Part shown: positions 42,866 to 51,158 of the stretch, one piece after another
Position numbering within the stretch: the stretch's first letter is position 1
Layout: each line of letters starts with the position of its first letter
Assembly: GCA_965226865.1 (NCBI GenBank)
Contig: CBDDEH010000003.1
Location: forward strand, 682,001 to 746,000
Origin: CBDDEH01 sp965226865
GTDB taxonomy: Bacteria; Chloroflexota; Dehalococcoidia; Lucifugimonadales; JAGWBF01
DNA: 64,000 nt
Direction: 5' to 3'
The notes under the pieces: generated by a model
Told to the model about the DNA's origin: nothing
Database searches by the model: none
What the model saw: only the letters and a program-made list of their open reading frames with translations
Position numbers and translations under genes: made by a program

Positions 42866-42950
42866 CCCCCCGCATCCCTGCGCAGAGCCACGGGGGAACG
42901 GCCCGTGACACCCCGCATCCTTGCGCAGAGCTATGAGGGGTCTTTTTTCT
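42866..42950 (+). terminator. Two tandem related stem-loops, the second an intrinsic terminator
   Basis: CCCCGCATCCCTGCGCAGAG (about 42868) and CCCCGCATCCTTGCGCAGAG (42911-42930) repeat at a 43-nt offset, each closed by GGGG. The second is followed by a T run (42941-42948) and is a good terminator. They lie upstream of the conjugation operon, in the 42503-43016 gap. The rest of that gap shows no gene; short TGTCATTG direct repeats occur near 42630-42700. Confidence 0.65.
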
Positions 42951-43016
42951 CGTTTGATTCATTCACACTCTTTTGCGACTGCCGCGGTCCGATGAATCGC
43001 GGCGAACGGAAGAGAG

Positions 43017-43639
43017 GTGAACGAGTTGGCGTTGAAAGCAAGACTCCGGTCGATAAGACGGCTCTTACCCCTGTCAGCCGCGCTGCTGTTGGCGGCGCTG
43101 GTGGCAATCCCCGCAAGCAACATCGCCCAAGCCCAAGCCCCGCCCGGTAACGAGCTAACCCTCGTTAACGCGGACAGGGACTTCGTCGAGCGAAAGGGCG
43201 GCGGCGAGTTCGTCGCCGCCCCCTCTTCGACCGGAAGATCGAAACCCTCTTCTACGCCGTCAGGGACGCCGACACGGGCGACTGGATAAGCGCCATGTAC
43301 CGGGTCAAGGGCGGCGAGAAGAAGAGAAGCGACGGCTGGGAGTACTCGTGGGAGTACCCCGACCTGGACGAACACCCCGACCTCGACCGCGACCGGGCCT
43401 ACCTGCTGGTCATGCTGGCCACGGCCGAGGACGGCAAGAGAGGCGACTTCTACGCCGTCATCCCCTTCCATGAGCCGGGCCGCATCTGGGACAAGATTCT
43501 GTCCGCCCTCAACCCCGGACGCTGGGCGAGGGCCTTCGCCGGCTGGGTGATCGAGGGAGTCCACGGAACCCTCTGCGGTGTCGTGGAGCGGGCCTCGGGC
43601 GAGGACGCCGACAACTGCCGGAGGGAACCCGGCGCATGA
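43017..43639 (+). CDS. Secreted conjugation-module protein (one frameshift)
   Basis: Signal peptide RRLLPLSAALLLAALVAIPA SNIAQA, then GNELTLVNADRDFVERKGGG. A one-base shift near 43215 continues with LFDRKIETLFYAVRDADTGD, MYRVKGGEKKRSDGWEYSWE, DRAYLLVMLATAEDGKRGDF and a C-terminal helix ending CGVVERASGEDADNC. The start may be GTG 43017 or TTG 43026. The stop overlaps the next ATG (ATGA). Found first in the operon, it may be an exported T4SS accessory; I know no named family. Confidence 0.6.
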
Positions 43640-44531
43640 GCGACATCCTCACCGGCACCCCTCCCGACCTCACTTACGCCCACGACCTGGTGCGCCAGGC
43701 GTGGATGGTCGTCTGGGCCATCACGTCGGGCGCTCTTGTCGTGATCCTCGGCTGGATGGGGCTGAGCTTCATCATGGCCGAGCACCTGGGGACCCGTCAG
43801 GCGGGATGGCGGGAGATGGTCCCCCGCCTGGTCCTCGGCCTCGTTGCCGCAGCGTCGTCGCTCTGGTGGTGCGCCCTGGTCCTCGACGTGGCCGACGCCG
43901 TGTCCGGCTTTATCGCGGTCTCCCTCAACGTCACCCCCGGAGACCTGCTCCGCTCCACCCTCCGCACCCTGATGACCGGCGTGCAGGCCGGGAGCGTGGG
44001 CATGGCCCTCCTGCTGGCCGTGCTCTACCTCGTCTACGGCTTCTTCGTGCTCTACGTCATCGTCCAGATGGTGCTGCGCCTCGCGTTGATCGACCTCCTG
44101 CTGGCCCTGGCCCCGATCGCTTTGGGGCTTTGGATTCTGCCCACACGGCGGGCTGGGGCCGCCACTGGCTGCGGCTGTTCATGACGACGGTGTTCCAGCA
44201 GGCCGTCCAGCTCATCGCGTTGGCGCTTGGGTTCGGCTTCCTGAAGGAGTTCGCCGCCATCGCCGCCTTCGAGCCGGTGCAGGACCTGATCTGGAAGCTC
44301 CTGATGTCGCTGGCCTTCGTCTACATGGCGACCCGCGTCCCGTCGATGCTCGGCAATCACGGCACCTTCGACTCCTGGCTCTCGATGCTCTATTTCGGCA
44401 TGAACCTGCCCTCCTCGATGGTCAGGTCGGCCAAGACCATCGGGCTGCTAGCGGGCGGGGCCGCAGGGGGTCCGGGAGGCATGGCGGTGGGCGCGATGGC
44501 GGCGAAGCCCCCCCGGAGCGGCGGCGAGTAA
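43636..44531 (+). CDS. TrbL/VirB6-like conjugal transfer membrane protein (one frameshift)
   Basis: Polytopic inner-membrane channel component of a type IV secretion system. Start MSDILTGTPPDLTYAHDLVR; hydrophobic segments include WAITSGALVVILGWMGLSFI, LVLGLVAAASSLWWCALVLD, AGSVGMALLLAVLYLVYGFF and ALIDLLLALAPIALGLWILP. A one-base shift near 44140 then gives HTAGWGRHWLRLFMTTVFQQ, AVQLIALALGFGFLKEFA and LLMSLAFVYMATRVPSML. Gly/Ala-rich end. Family call fits the topology and operon position. Confidence 0.7.
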
Positions 44532-44709
44532 CCCCGACAAACGACGACCAACGGGCGCGGACGCCGTTCGCGCCCACCGAGAACGCAAAGGAGGTGGGAG
44601 CGATGTGCAGCTAGGCGAGCGGAGACGGTGGAACCGATAGAGACGGACGAACGGACGAAGACCGGGCGGGGAAACGCCCGGCAGTCAAGACAGAGAGGAG
44701 ACGGAACTT

Positions 44710-44940
44710 ATGGATGAACTGACACAGACCATATCGAACCTGGTGGGAATCCTCCTGGGAGTCGTGGGGGCCGTGGGCGTCGGCTTCTTCATCTACGGCG
44801 CGTACATGTACCTGACGGCCAGCGGAGCGCCCAACCAGATGGAGCGCGGCAAGAGCGCAATGATGAACGCCGTGGTGGGATCGCCGGTGGAGATCGACCT
44901 GCCGGACCCGGCCACGCCCACGCCCACGCCCACAAATTAA
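44710..44940 (+). CDS. TrbC/VirB2-like pilin subunit
   Basis: 76 aa with two hydrophobic helices (TISNLVGILLGVVGAVGVGF; AMMNAVVGSPV region), FFIYGAYMYLTASGAPNQME between them, and a C-terminal Pro-Thr tail. Such small two-helix proteins next to TrbL and PrgI-type genes are T4SS pilins. GAGACGG-type SD precedes. Between 44532 and 44709 there is no gene, only an SD-like GGAGGTGGGAG at 44589. Confidence 0.65.
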   Translation: MDELTQTISNLVGILLGVVGAVGVGFFIYGAYMYLTASGAPNQMERGKSAMMNAVVGSPVEIDLPDPATPTPTPTN

Positions 44941-44964
44941 GCGGAACAAGCAAGGAGGAAAGAC

Positions 44965-45650
44965 ATGAGAGAGCACGAGGTGCCGACCCACGTGCAGGCA
45001 GAGGACAGGGTGCTGCTGTGGTTCACCTTCCCGCAGGTCGTGGCGATGACGGCGGTGTGCGCCCTGTCCTACGGCGCATACCGTTACGCCCCCGTCGGGC
45101 CGTCCGAGGTGAGGATGGCCCTGGCCGTCCTCCTGGGCCTGGCGGGGCTGGCCGCCGTCGTCGGGAAGATAGGCGGTCGGCGGCTGCCGTTGGTGGCCGC
45201 CGACCTTTTGAAGTACCGGCTTGGGGCGAGGCTCTACGCAGGGCCGCCGTCCGAGCTGGTGCGGAGCGAGCCGCCCGCGCCGGCGCAGCCGGTGAAGAGC
45301 GGCCCCGGCCCCCTGCGGCTGATGGCTAGGCGGGCGGGTAAGACCCTGCGCCGCCTTCGCCGCAAGCGCGGGAGCCGGGAGCGAACGGGCGGGCGGATGC
45401 CGTTCCGCCCCCACCGCTGGTTCGGCAAGCCCAAGAGGACGGAGGCTGACAAGGACAACATCAACGGCAAGGACAAGCACAAGAAGAAGCCGAAGGGCTT
45501 CCTCGCGGTCATGGCCGTCGTCGCTCTGGCGGCGGCGGTCGCCGTCCCCCAGGCGGCCCTTGCCGACGACCACTGGCGGGATGAGATCGACTTCAAGGTC
45601 GGCAGGGTCCGTCCCGCCGCGCCCGACCCGGACATGCTGCACCCGTCAGG
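44965..45650 (+). CDS. PrgI-like T4SS protein, running without a stop into the ATPase
   Basis: Start ATG 44965 after AGGAGG: MREHEVPTHVQAEDRVLLWF, two adjacent membrane helices (FPQVVAMTAVCALSYGAYRY; MALAVLLGLAGLAAVVGKIG), a basic cytoplasmic part, then a second membrane or signal-like segment (FLAVMAVVALAAAVAVPQAA LADDHW). The first 90 residues fit PrgI/VirB3-type proteins. No stop follows: the frame passes straight into the ATPase N-terminus (SVLGVREIACLWHPPGAGDE). A deletion that fused two genes is likely, since VirB4-type genes expected in between are missing. Confidence 0.62.
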
Positions 45651-47174
45651 CCCCGGCCTGTTCGGCGGGCGCAGCGTCCTGGGCGTACGCGAGATCGCCT
45701 GCCTGTGGCACCCGCCCGGCGCGGGCGACGAGACGCCCCTGGTGGAGCGGTCCGGCGCGAGGGCGCTCCACCAGGGGCGTCAGGGGAGGCGCGCTGGTGG
45801 GGGACACCACGGCGGGCAAGCCCCGGCCCATCCGCTTCCCCGACGACCTGCTCAGGCGCCACCACCTCTACGTCGCCCGCACTCGCATGGGCAAGTCCAC
45901 TCTCATGCACCACCTCGTCGCCCACAAGATGAGGGAGAAGGCCGAGGGCAGGGACAACGACGCCATCGTGGTCATCGACCCCCACACCGACCTGGTGGCC
46001 GGGCTGATGGAGCACGTCCCCGAGTCCCTCATGGACCGGGTGCGCCTCATGGACCTGTCCGACGAAACCCGCTCCCCCGGCATCAACCTGCTGGACACCC
46101 GCGTCTTCGCCGACCGCGACCGCACCGCCGACTCGGTGGTGCGCGTCGCGAAGGGACTGTGGGAGCAGTGGGGGCCGAGGATGCAGTCCATCCTCGAACA
46201 GACCGTCAAGACCCTCCACGAGGCCAACGAGCAGGTGGAGGCGGAGCGGCAGTACACCATCCTCGACGGGCTGCGCCTGCTGTCCAACGACCCCTTCCGC
46301 AACTCCGTGCTGAAGAAGGTCTCCGACCCCTACCTGCTGGAGTGGTGGGCCAGGGACTTCGGCAGCTGGCACCGCCAGTACAAGGCCGAGGCCCTCGCCC
46401 CGGTGCAGACCCGCCTCTCCTACTACGCATCGTCGAAGCGGGCGCGGGCCATCCTGGGCCAGCGCCCGCTCCACCATCGACCTGCGCCGCACCATCCACG
46501 ACGGCGGCGTCCTGCTGGTCTCCACCTCCCAGGGCACCGTGGGCAGGGACGTGGCCGCCCTGGTGGGCGCGTCCCTCCTGAACCTCGTGGACGCCGTGAT
46601 CCGGGAGCAGGGAAGCCTGCCGCTGCACCGTCGCAGGGGGGCGCTGGTGGTGGTGGACGAGATGCAGTCCATGCCCGGCGTGGACTACGAGAGCATGTTG
46701 CCCGAGCTTGGCAAGTTTGGGGCCAGCTTCGTGCTGGCCACCCAAAGCCTCGCCAAGCTGGACGACCTCTCCCGCACCATGCGGGACACCCTGCTGGCCA
46801 ACGTCGGATGCCTGGCCGTCTTCCAGGTGGCGGGGAACGACGCCAGGACGCTGGTGTGGGAGCTGGGCAAGGACCGGGTGAGCGAGGACGACATCGTTTC
46901 CCTGCCCGTCCACCACTGCTACGTCCGCGCCACCGTGGGCAAGGAGCGCATGCCCGCCTTCTCCATGATGGTCAGAAAGCCCGAGGAGGGAGACCCCGCC
47001 GTCGCCGCACGCATCCGCGCGGCTGCGACCGCATACACCGTCTCGGCCCCGCAGATCGCCTACGGCGACGCGGAGGGCGACCTGAAGGTGGAGGAGTTCC
47101 GCAGGGGCGTCGAAGACCCGAAAAGCGACGGTGAACAGCAGCAGAAGCCGGAAGCGGAGGAGGTGCGGGAATGA
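45651..47174 (+). CDS. Conjugation ATPase / coupling-type protein (two frameshifts)
   Basis: DNA-pumping ATPase of the TraG/VirD4-TraM-recognition kind. N-terminal VLGVREIACLWHPPGAGDET PLVERSGAR; after a shift near 45770: LRRHHLYVARTRMGKSTLMH (Walker A), NDAIVVIDPHTDLVAGLMEH (Walker B), SPGINLLDTRVFADRDRTAD. After a second shift near 46465: TIDLRRTIHDGGVLLVSTSQ, RRGALVVVDEMQSMPGVDYE, FGASFVLATQSLAKLDDLSR. It ends QKPEAEEVRE. The stop overlaps the next gene's start. Both shifts are one-base and may be errors. Confidence 0.78.
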
Positions 47175-48823
47175 AGCCCGAAGGATGCGAGGCCGACCTA
47201 CTCCGCGCCCTGTCGCGGATGCCCTTCCTCGACCGGCTGGAGATGGTCGCCGTCTGCGGCTGGTCCAGGGGCGCGGTCTACGAGGCCGTCGAAAAGCTGG
47301 AGTCCGGGGGGTTCTGCGCCTCCGTACCCCACGGGACGGGGCTGCTTCCCTCCTCCCGGAGGTTCCACCTCACCGAATCAGGGCTGCGCAGGCTCGCAGA
47401 GGAAGAAGAAACGTCTCTCGACGAGCTGGTGCGCTCCCGTCCCGTCTCCGCCCAGTGGCGGCGCAGCCTGATGGAGCGCCTCGACGCCCTGGCCTCCGTC
47501 TACGGCGTCGCCTCCACCGTCTCCAGCCTGGCATTCCCCATCCGGTTCCGCTGGTACCGCTCCATCCCCCTCGACGCCGCCATGACGCTGCCCGACGGGA
47601 GGACCGTCGGCATCGTCCGGCAGGGACTGACCGCCGACAGGTCGGGCTTCTCCCGGCGGCTCTGGGGGCTGCGCGACTGGCCGATGCCCGGAACGGTGCT
47701 CGTCCTCATGGCCGACGAGGTGCGCCTCAGGCACGCCCGAAGGCTCCTCTCCACCACCGACGTTCCGGCCCTGTTCGCCGTGGAACGCCTTGCGGTCCTG
47801 ACGGGGGCGGGCGACCGGATATGGAGTCCGCCGAAGGTCGGCGCCGAGATCGACCTGCGCTACGCCCTCGACCGGGTGGGGCCGGGCGGACAACTTCCAA
47901 TAGAGCCGGAACCGCAGCGCGCCGACCCGCCCGCCGACTTCGCCGTCGAGGGTCCGGGGTGGAAGGTCCCCGACCACATGCTGCCGGTCCTTCTCAAGCC
48001 CATCGAGAAGCGCGCCCTCGACCTCATCTCCGACTGGCCCTGGATCGCCCTCAAGGAGCTGGCCGGGCTGATGGGCGTCTCGACCCAGAGGGTCTCCCAC
48101 GGCGTCATCCCCCTCGAAGGCTTCGGCCTGGCGGCCCGGCCCCGCGGCGCGGGCGGACGGCTGGCCCTCACCGACCGGGGGCTGGCGCTCCTGGCCCGCA
48201 GGGACCGCACCTCCGTGGCCGTGGCGCGCAAGCGGTGGAGCGTCGCCCTGGAGGACGCCGAAGGCCCCTTCGAGTGGCGCAACGTCACCGGCAGGAGGGG
48301 CCGCCAACTGCTCAGGAACACAGAGCACACCGCCGCCGTCCACGGCTTCCTCGCCGCGCTCGCCGCCCAGGCCCCCCTGCTGGGGTGGGAGGTCGTCCAG
48401 CTCGACCCGCCCAGGAGGGCATCCCGCCACTTCCGGCACGACGACAGGATGCGCGCCGTCAACCCCGACGCCTTCGGCGTACTTCGGAAGGGCGACACGC
48501 GCTGGCCCTTCTTCCTAGAGTGGGAGCGCCGCGCCGTGCGCCCCTCCACCATGTCCGACCGGCTCGCCCCCTATCTGCGCTACTACTCATCTCACAGGCC
48601 CACCGACGACCACGGCACAAGGCCCTCCGTCCTGGTCGTCTTCGACGACGAGATCGCCCGGACCCACTTCCTGCGCGTGGCGCGGGAGGAGACCCACGAA
48701 TCGAGAGTCAACGTGCCCCTGCTGGTGTCCCACAGGGAGGCCGTAGACGCCCTGGGGCCGATGGGACACGCCTGGCGCACCCCCGCCGACCGGGAGACCC
48801 CCCAGGCCCTGCCGCCCCAATGA
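47171..48823 (+). CDS. Replication-relaxation family protein
   Basis: 550 aa, intact. It begins with a winged helix (LLRALSRMPFLDRLEMVAVC GWSRGAVYEAVEKLE) and has a second one in the middle (ALKELAGLMGVSTQRVSHGV). The C-terminal PD-(D/E)xK-like region reads VNPDAFGVLRKGDTRWPFFL, then EWERRAVRPSTMSDRLAPYL and RPSVLVVFDDEIARTHFL, which is typical of replication-relaxation proteins found in Gram-positive and Chloroflexota integrative elements. It probably acts in element replication or mobilisation. ATG 47171 overlaps the ATPase stop. Confidence 0.8.
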   Translation: MKPEGCEADLLRALSRMPFLDRLEMVAVCGWSRGAVYEAVEKLESGGFCASVPHGTGLLPSSRRFHLTESGLRRLAEEEETSLDELVRSRPVSAQWRRSLMERLDALASVYGVASTVSSLAFPIRFRWYRSIPLDAAMTLPDGRTVGIVRQGLTADRSGFSRRLWGLRDWPMPGTVLVLMADEVRLRHARRLLSTTDVPALFAVERLAVLTGAGDRIWSPPKVGAEIDLRYALDRVGPGGQLPIEPEPQRADPPADFAVEGPGWKVPDHMLPVLLKPIEKRALDLISDWPWIALKELAGLMGVSTQRVSHGVIPLEGFGLAARPRGAGGRLALTDRGLALLARRDRTSVAVARKRWSVALEDAEGPFEWRNVTGRRGRQLLRNTEHTAAVHGFLAALAAQAPLLGWEVVQLDPPRRASRHFRHDDRMRAVNPDAFGVLRKGDTRWPFFLEWERRAVRPSTMSDRLAPYLRYYSSHRPTDDHGTRPSVLVVFDDEIARTHFLRVAREETHESRVNVPLLVSHREAVDALGPMGHAWRTPADRETPQALPPQ

Positions 48824-48843
48824 ACGACGAGGGACGAAGACCC

Positions 48844-49125
48844 ATGCCCAAACAGGATACACATAAGCAGGAAGGCCCCCGGAGGCGCAGAGGACGGATC
48901 GTCGTCCGGCTCGACACGGCGGCCGTCTGGAAGCGTCTGGCCTTGCTGAACCGCTCCCAGAACTGGCTCGCCAGGGAGATCGGGGTCAGCCCCGGATACG
49001 TGTCGATGCTGGTCAACTCGGGGCGCTCGCCCTCCGGTCGCATCCGCCGCCGGATGCTCAAGGCCCTGGAAGTAACCGAGTTCCAAGACCTATTCAGATT
49101 GGAGGAGAGAGATGAACAAGACTGA
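48844..49125 (+). CDS. Xre-like HTH regulator
   Basis: 93 aa from the ATG at 48844 (GAGGGACGAAG upstream). A basic N-terminus (KQEGPRRRRGRIVVRLDTAA) leads to the HTH WKRLALLNRSQNWLAREIGV then SPGYVSMLVNSGRSPSGRIR. The end overlaps the start of the next HTH gene by 14 nt, so the two are coupled. Likely a repressor or activator of the element. Confidence 0.75.
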   Translation: MPKQDTHKQEGPRRRRGRIVVRLDTAAVWKRLALLNRSQNWLAREIGVSPGYVSMLVNSGRSPSGRIRRRMLKALEVTEFQDLFRLEERDEQD

Positions 49126-49438
49126 CGACTCGACCCGTTTCGACGGGCACGACAACCCCGTGGCCGATGGGACCCAGCCCCTGGAGGGCGGCGCCCTGCC
49201 GGAGGACTTCGGTGAGCGCCTCGAACGCCTGAAGGAGGCCAGCGGCCTCTCATGGCGCGGCTTCGCCAAGGCCCTCGGCGTGGACCCCAAGCAGCTGCGC
49301 ATGTGGCGCAGGAAGGGCGTCGAGCCCTGCGGGGGAGCCATGCTCTCCATAGTCCGCTTCGCCTCCGGGATCCCCGGAGGTCTGGAGATCCTCCTAGGCG
49401 AGGGCTTCCAGATGACCTTCTTCGGGGAGGCCAGCTAG
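49112..49438 (+). CDS. Small HTH protein (paralogue C)
   Basis: 108 aa; SD GGAGGAGAGAG just before the ATG 49112. The middle LPEDFGERLERLKEASGLSW, then RGFAKALGVDPKQLRMWRRK and GVEP, has the same layout as the 81-aa HTH proteins at 6143 and 55052 (FPxDFxxRLxRFxEES, W, a recognition helix ending RWW or RWR). So three members of one regulator family are in the window, this one inside the conjugation operon. Confidence 0.7.
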   Translation: MNKTDDSTRFDGHDNPVADGTQPLEGGALPEDFGERLERLKEASGLSWRGFAKALGVDPKQLRMWRRKGVEPCGGAMLSIVRFASGIPGGLEILLGEGFQMTFFGEAS

Positions 49439-49444
49439 ACCAAA

Positions 49445-49486
49445 GGCCCCGCCGGGCGCACGGCGCAACGGCGGCGCGGCGGGGCC
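49445..49486 (+). terminator. GC-rich hairpin after the HTH genes
   Basis: GGCCCCGCCG (49445-49454) pairs with CGGCGGGGCC (49477-49486) over a 22-nt loop. No T run follows, so termination may be partial. It separates the HTH pair from the nuclease unit. Confidence 0.6.
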
Positions 49487-49597
49487 GGAGCTGACGCGTC
49501 GCCCGCGCTCGCCCCTTTCCGTCGGCGCGGGCGACCCTTCACAGAACTGCAACGAGAGGCCAGCGGCCCAACCGATTCGCCGCTGCGACTGCGCACC

Positions 49598-49822
49598 ATG
49601 AAAGACACCACCGGAAAGACCGAAGACAACAGACGGAAAAGACGGGAGAGGCCCGCCAGAGAAGACCCGGAGATGAGGATCGTCGGGATCGACGTCAAAC
49701 CCGCGCCCGACGCCCAGGAGAGGCTGCGCCGCCTCTTCACCATCCTGGTCGAGCTGGCCCAGGACGACCCGCCCCCTACTGGGACGGACCCGCAGCAGGA
49801 CGGCGGCGAGGAAGAACGCTGA
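49598..49822 (+). CDS. Small charged protein coupled to the nuclease gene
   Basis: 74 aa, very rich in Arg, Glu and Asp (RRKRRERPAREDPEMRIVGI, DVKPAPDAQERLRRLFTILV, ELAQDDPPPTG). Stop TGA overlaps the ATG of the 49822 gene (TGATGG), so translation is coupled. Not recognised; it could be an antitoxin-like or regulatory partner of the nuclease. Confidence 0.5.
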   Translation: MKDTTGKTEDNRRKRRERPAREDPEMRIVGIDVKPAPDAQERLRRLFTILVELAQDDPPPTGTDPQQDGGEEER

Positions 49823-50976
49823 TGGGCCTCCCCTCCAACCCGGAAAAACCGGAGCGACGACTCGTGGAGAAGACGGTGACGACCGGCGGGTTCGACGCTC
49901 CGTACCGGGCCGTCTTCGGGGACGTGTCGAAGATCATCGACGCGGCCAGGGAGTCGGCCAGCCGCTCGGTGAACGCCGCGATGACCGCCGCGTACTGGCT
50001 GGTCGGTCATCGCATCGTCGAGTTCGAGCAGTCGGGAGAAGACAGGGCCGAGTACGGAGCGGCACTGATTGAAAGGCTGACCGAGGACCTGACCGCGCGG
50101 TTCGGACGCGGTTTCTCTCTTCAGAACATCTACAACATGCGTCTGTTCTACCTCTCATATCAGCCCGACCGGATTCTCCAGACGCTGTCTGGAAAATTCG
50201 ATTCCCCCTCCGTCGAAGTGGGCTTCGACGACCTTCTCTCGGCCTTCCCACTGCCCTGGTCCGCATACGTGCGCCTGCTCTCGGTCAGGAACGAGAGCGC
50301 CCGCCAGTTCTACGAGACCGAGGCGCTGAGAGGCGGATGGTCGGTCCGCCAGCTCGACCGGCAGATAGGCTCCCGGTTCTACGAGCGAACCGCCCTCTCG
50401 AAGAACAGGGCCGCCATGCTGACACGCGGACAGCAGGAGCGTCCCGAAGACCTCGCGCTTCCCGGCGAGCAGATCAAGGACCCCTTCGTGCTGGAGTTCC
50501 TCGACCTCAAGGACGAGTACTCAGAGAGCGACCTCGAAGAGGCCCTCGTCCGCCACCTGGAGACCTTCCTCCTGGAGCTGGGGGACGACTTCTGCTTCAT
50601 GGGCAGGCAGAGGCGTCTGCGCGTCGGCGGCCGGTGGTACCGGGTGGACCTGCTGTTCTTTCACCGACGCCTCAGATGCCTCGTGGTCATAGATCTGAAG
50701 ATCGGCAGCTTCACTCACGCCGACGCCGGGCAGATGCACTTCTACCTGAACTATGCGCGGGAGCACTGGGTCAGGGAGGGCGAGAACCCCCCCCCCCCCG
50801 TCGGTCTGATTCTCTGCTCCGAGAAAGACGAGGTGCTCGCCCAGTATGCGTTTGAGGGGCTGTCGAGCAACGTGATGGCTGCCGAGTACCGGATCACCCT
50901 GCCCGACGAGACGGTCCTGGCAGCGGAGCTTGACCGGACGAGGCAGACGATGGAGCTGCGCGCACAAGCGCTTTGA
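49822..50976 (+). CDS. DUF1016 (YhcG-type) PD-(D/E)XK nuclease
   Basis: 384 aa. N-terminal DUF1016 domain (SRSVNAAMTAAYWLVGHRIV, FGRGFSLQNIYNMRLFYLSY, FPLPWSAYVRLLSVRNESAR, GWSVRQLDRQIGSRFYERTA). C-terminal nuclease domain LDLKDEYSESDLEEALVRHL, GDDFCFMGRQRRLRVGGRWY, RVDLLFFHRRLRCLVVIDLK, whose Asp and Asp-x-Lys fit the PD-(D/E)XK core, then ENPPPPVGLILCSEKDE. Members are linked to DNA processing and to phage or element conflicts. A C10 run (50789-50798) encodes the Pro stretch. Apparently intact. Confidence 0.88.
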   Translation: MGLPSNPEKPERRLVEKTVTTGGFDAPYRAVFGDVSKIIDAARESASRSVNAAMTAAYWLVGHRIVEFEQSGEDRAEYGAALIERLTEDLTARFGRGFSLQNIYNMRLFYLSYQPDRILQTLSGKFDSPSVEVGFDDLLSAFPLPWSAYVRLLSVRNESARQFYETEALRGGWSVRQLDRQIGSRFYERTALSKNRAAMLTRGQQERPEDLALPGEQIKDPFVLEFLDLKDEYSESDLEEALVRHLETFLLELGDDFCFMGRQRRLRVGGRWYRVDLLFFHRRLRCLVVIDLKIGSFTHADAGQMHFYLNYAREHWVREGENPPPPVGLILCSEKDEVLAQYAFEGLSSNVMAAEYRITLPDETVLAAELDRTRQTMELRAQAL

Positions 50977-51016
50977 CGCCCCCCTGTCCAACGGAGTAAA
51001 ATGCTGAGTAGAAGTT

Positions 51017-51071
51017 GGCCCGGCGATGCGACAAACATCCCGGGCCGTGGCGCCACCTGCGGTAACAGGTG
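51017..51071 (+). ncRNA. Structured leader with two hairpins
   Basis: GGCCCGGCGATG (51017-51028) pairs with CATCCCGGGCC (51036-51046, one bulge). CACCTG-CGGTAA-CAGGTG (51054-51071) forms a second hairpin. With the terminator at 51096 they fill the gap between the nuclease gene and the recombinase, like a leader RNA or riboswitch-type attenuator. No known class recognised. Confidence 0.4.
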
Positions 51072-51095
51072 ATGCGAAGTAATTGTACTACTCGC

Positions 51096-51130
51096 AGACC
51101 CGCTCCCGACAGGAGGCGGGTCTTTTTTTG
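51096..51130 (+). terminator. Intrinsic terminator before the recombinase
   Basis: AGACCCGC (51096-51103) pairs with GCGGGTCT (51116-51123), followed by seven Ts. It would end the nuclease transcript or attenuate the recombinase, whose SD (AGGAGG) lies 25 nt further on. Confidence 0.85.
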
Positions 51131-51158
51131 TTTTCAAGGGATTCGAGAGGAGGAAATC

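Noticed and set aside
44611..45642. Long minus-strand open frame (343 codons) over the T4SS genes
   Set aside because: It is a codon-bias shadow of plus-strand GC-rich genes. Its composition is His/Arg/Gly-rich with no motif, and the plus strand has clear membrane proteins and SDs.
47131..48840. Long plus-strand Arg/Pro-rich frame in parallel with the replication-relaxation gene
   Set aside because: Low-complexity shadow. The 47171 frame carries the family motifs and a coupled start. Only the last part of that frame (48844-49125) is a real HTH gene with its own SD.
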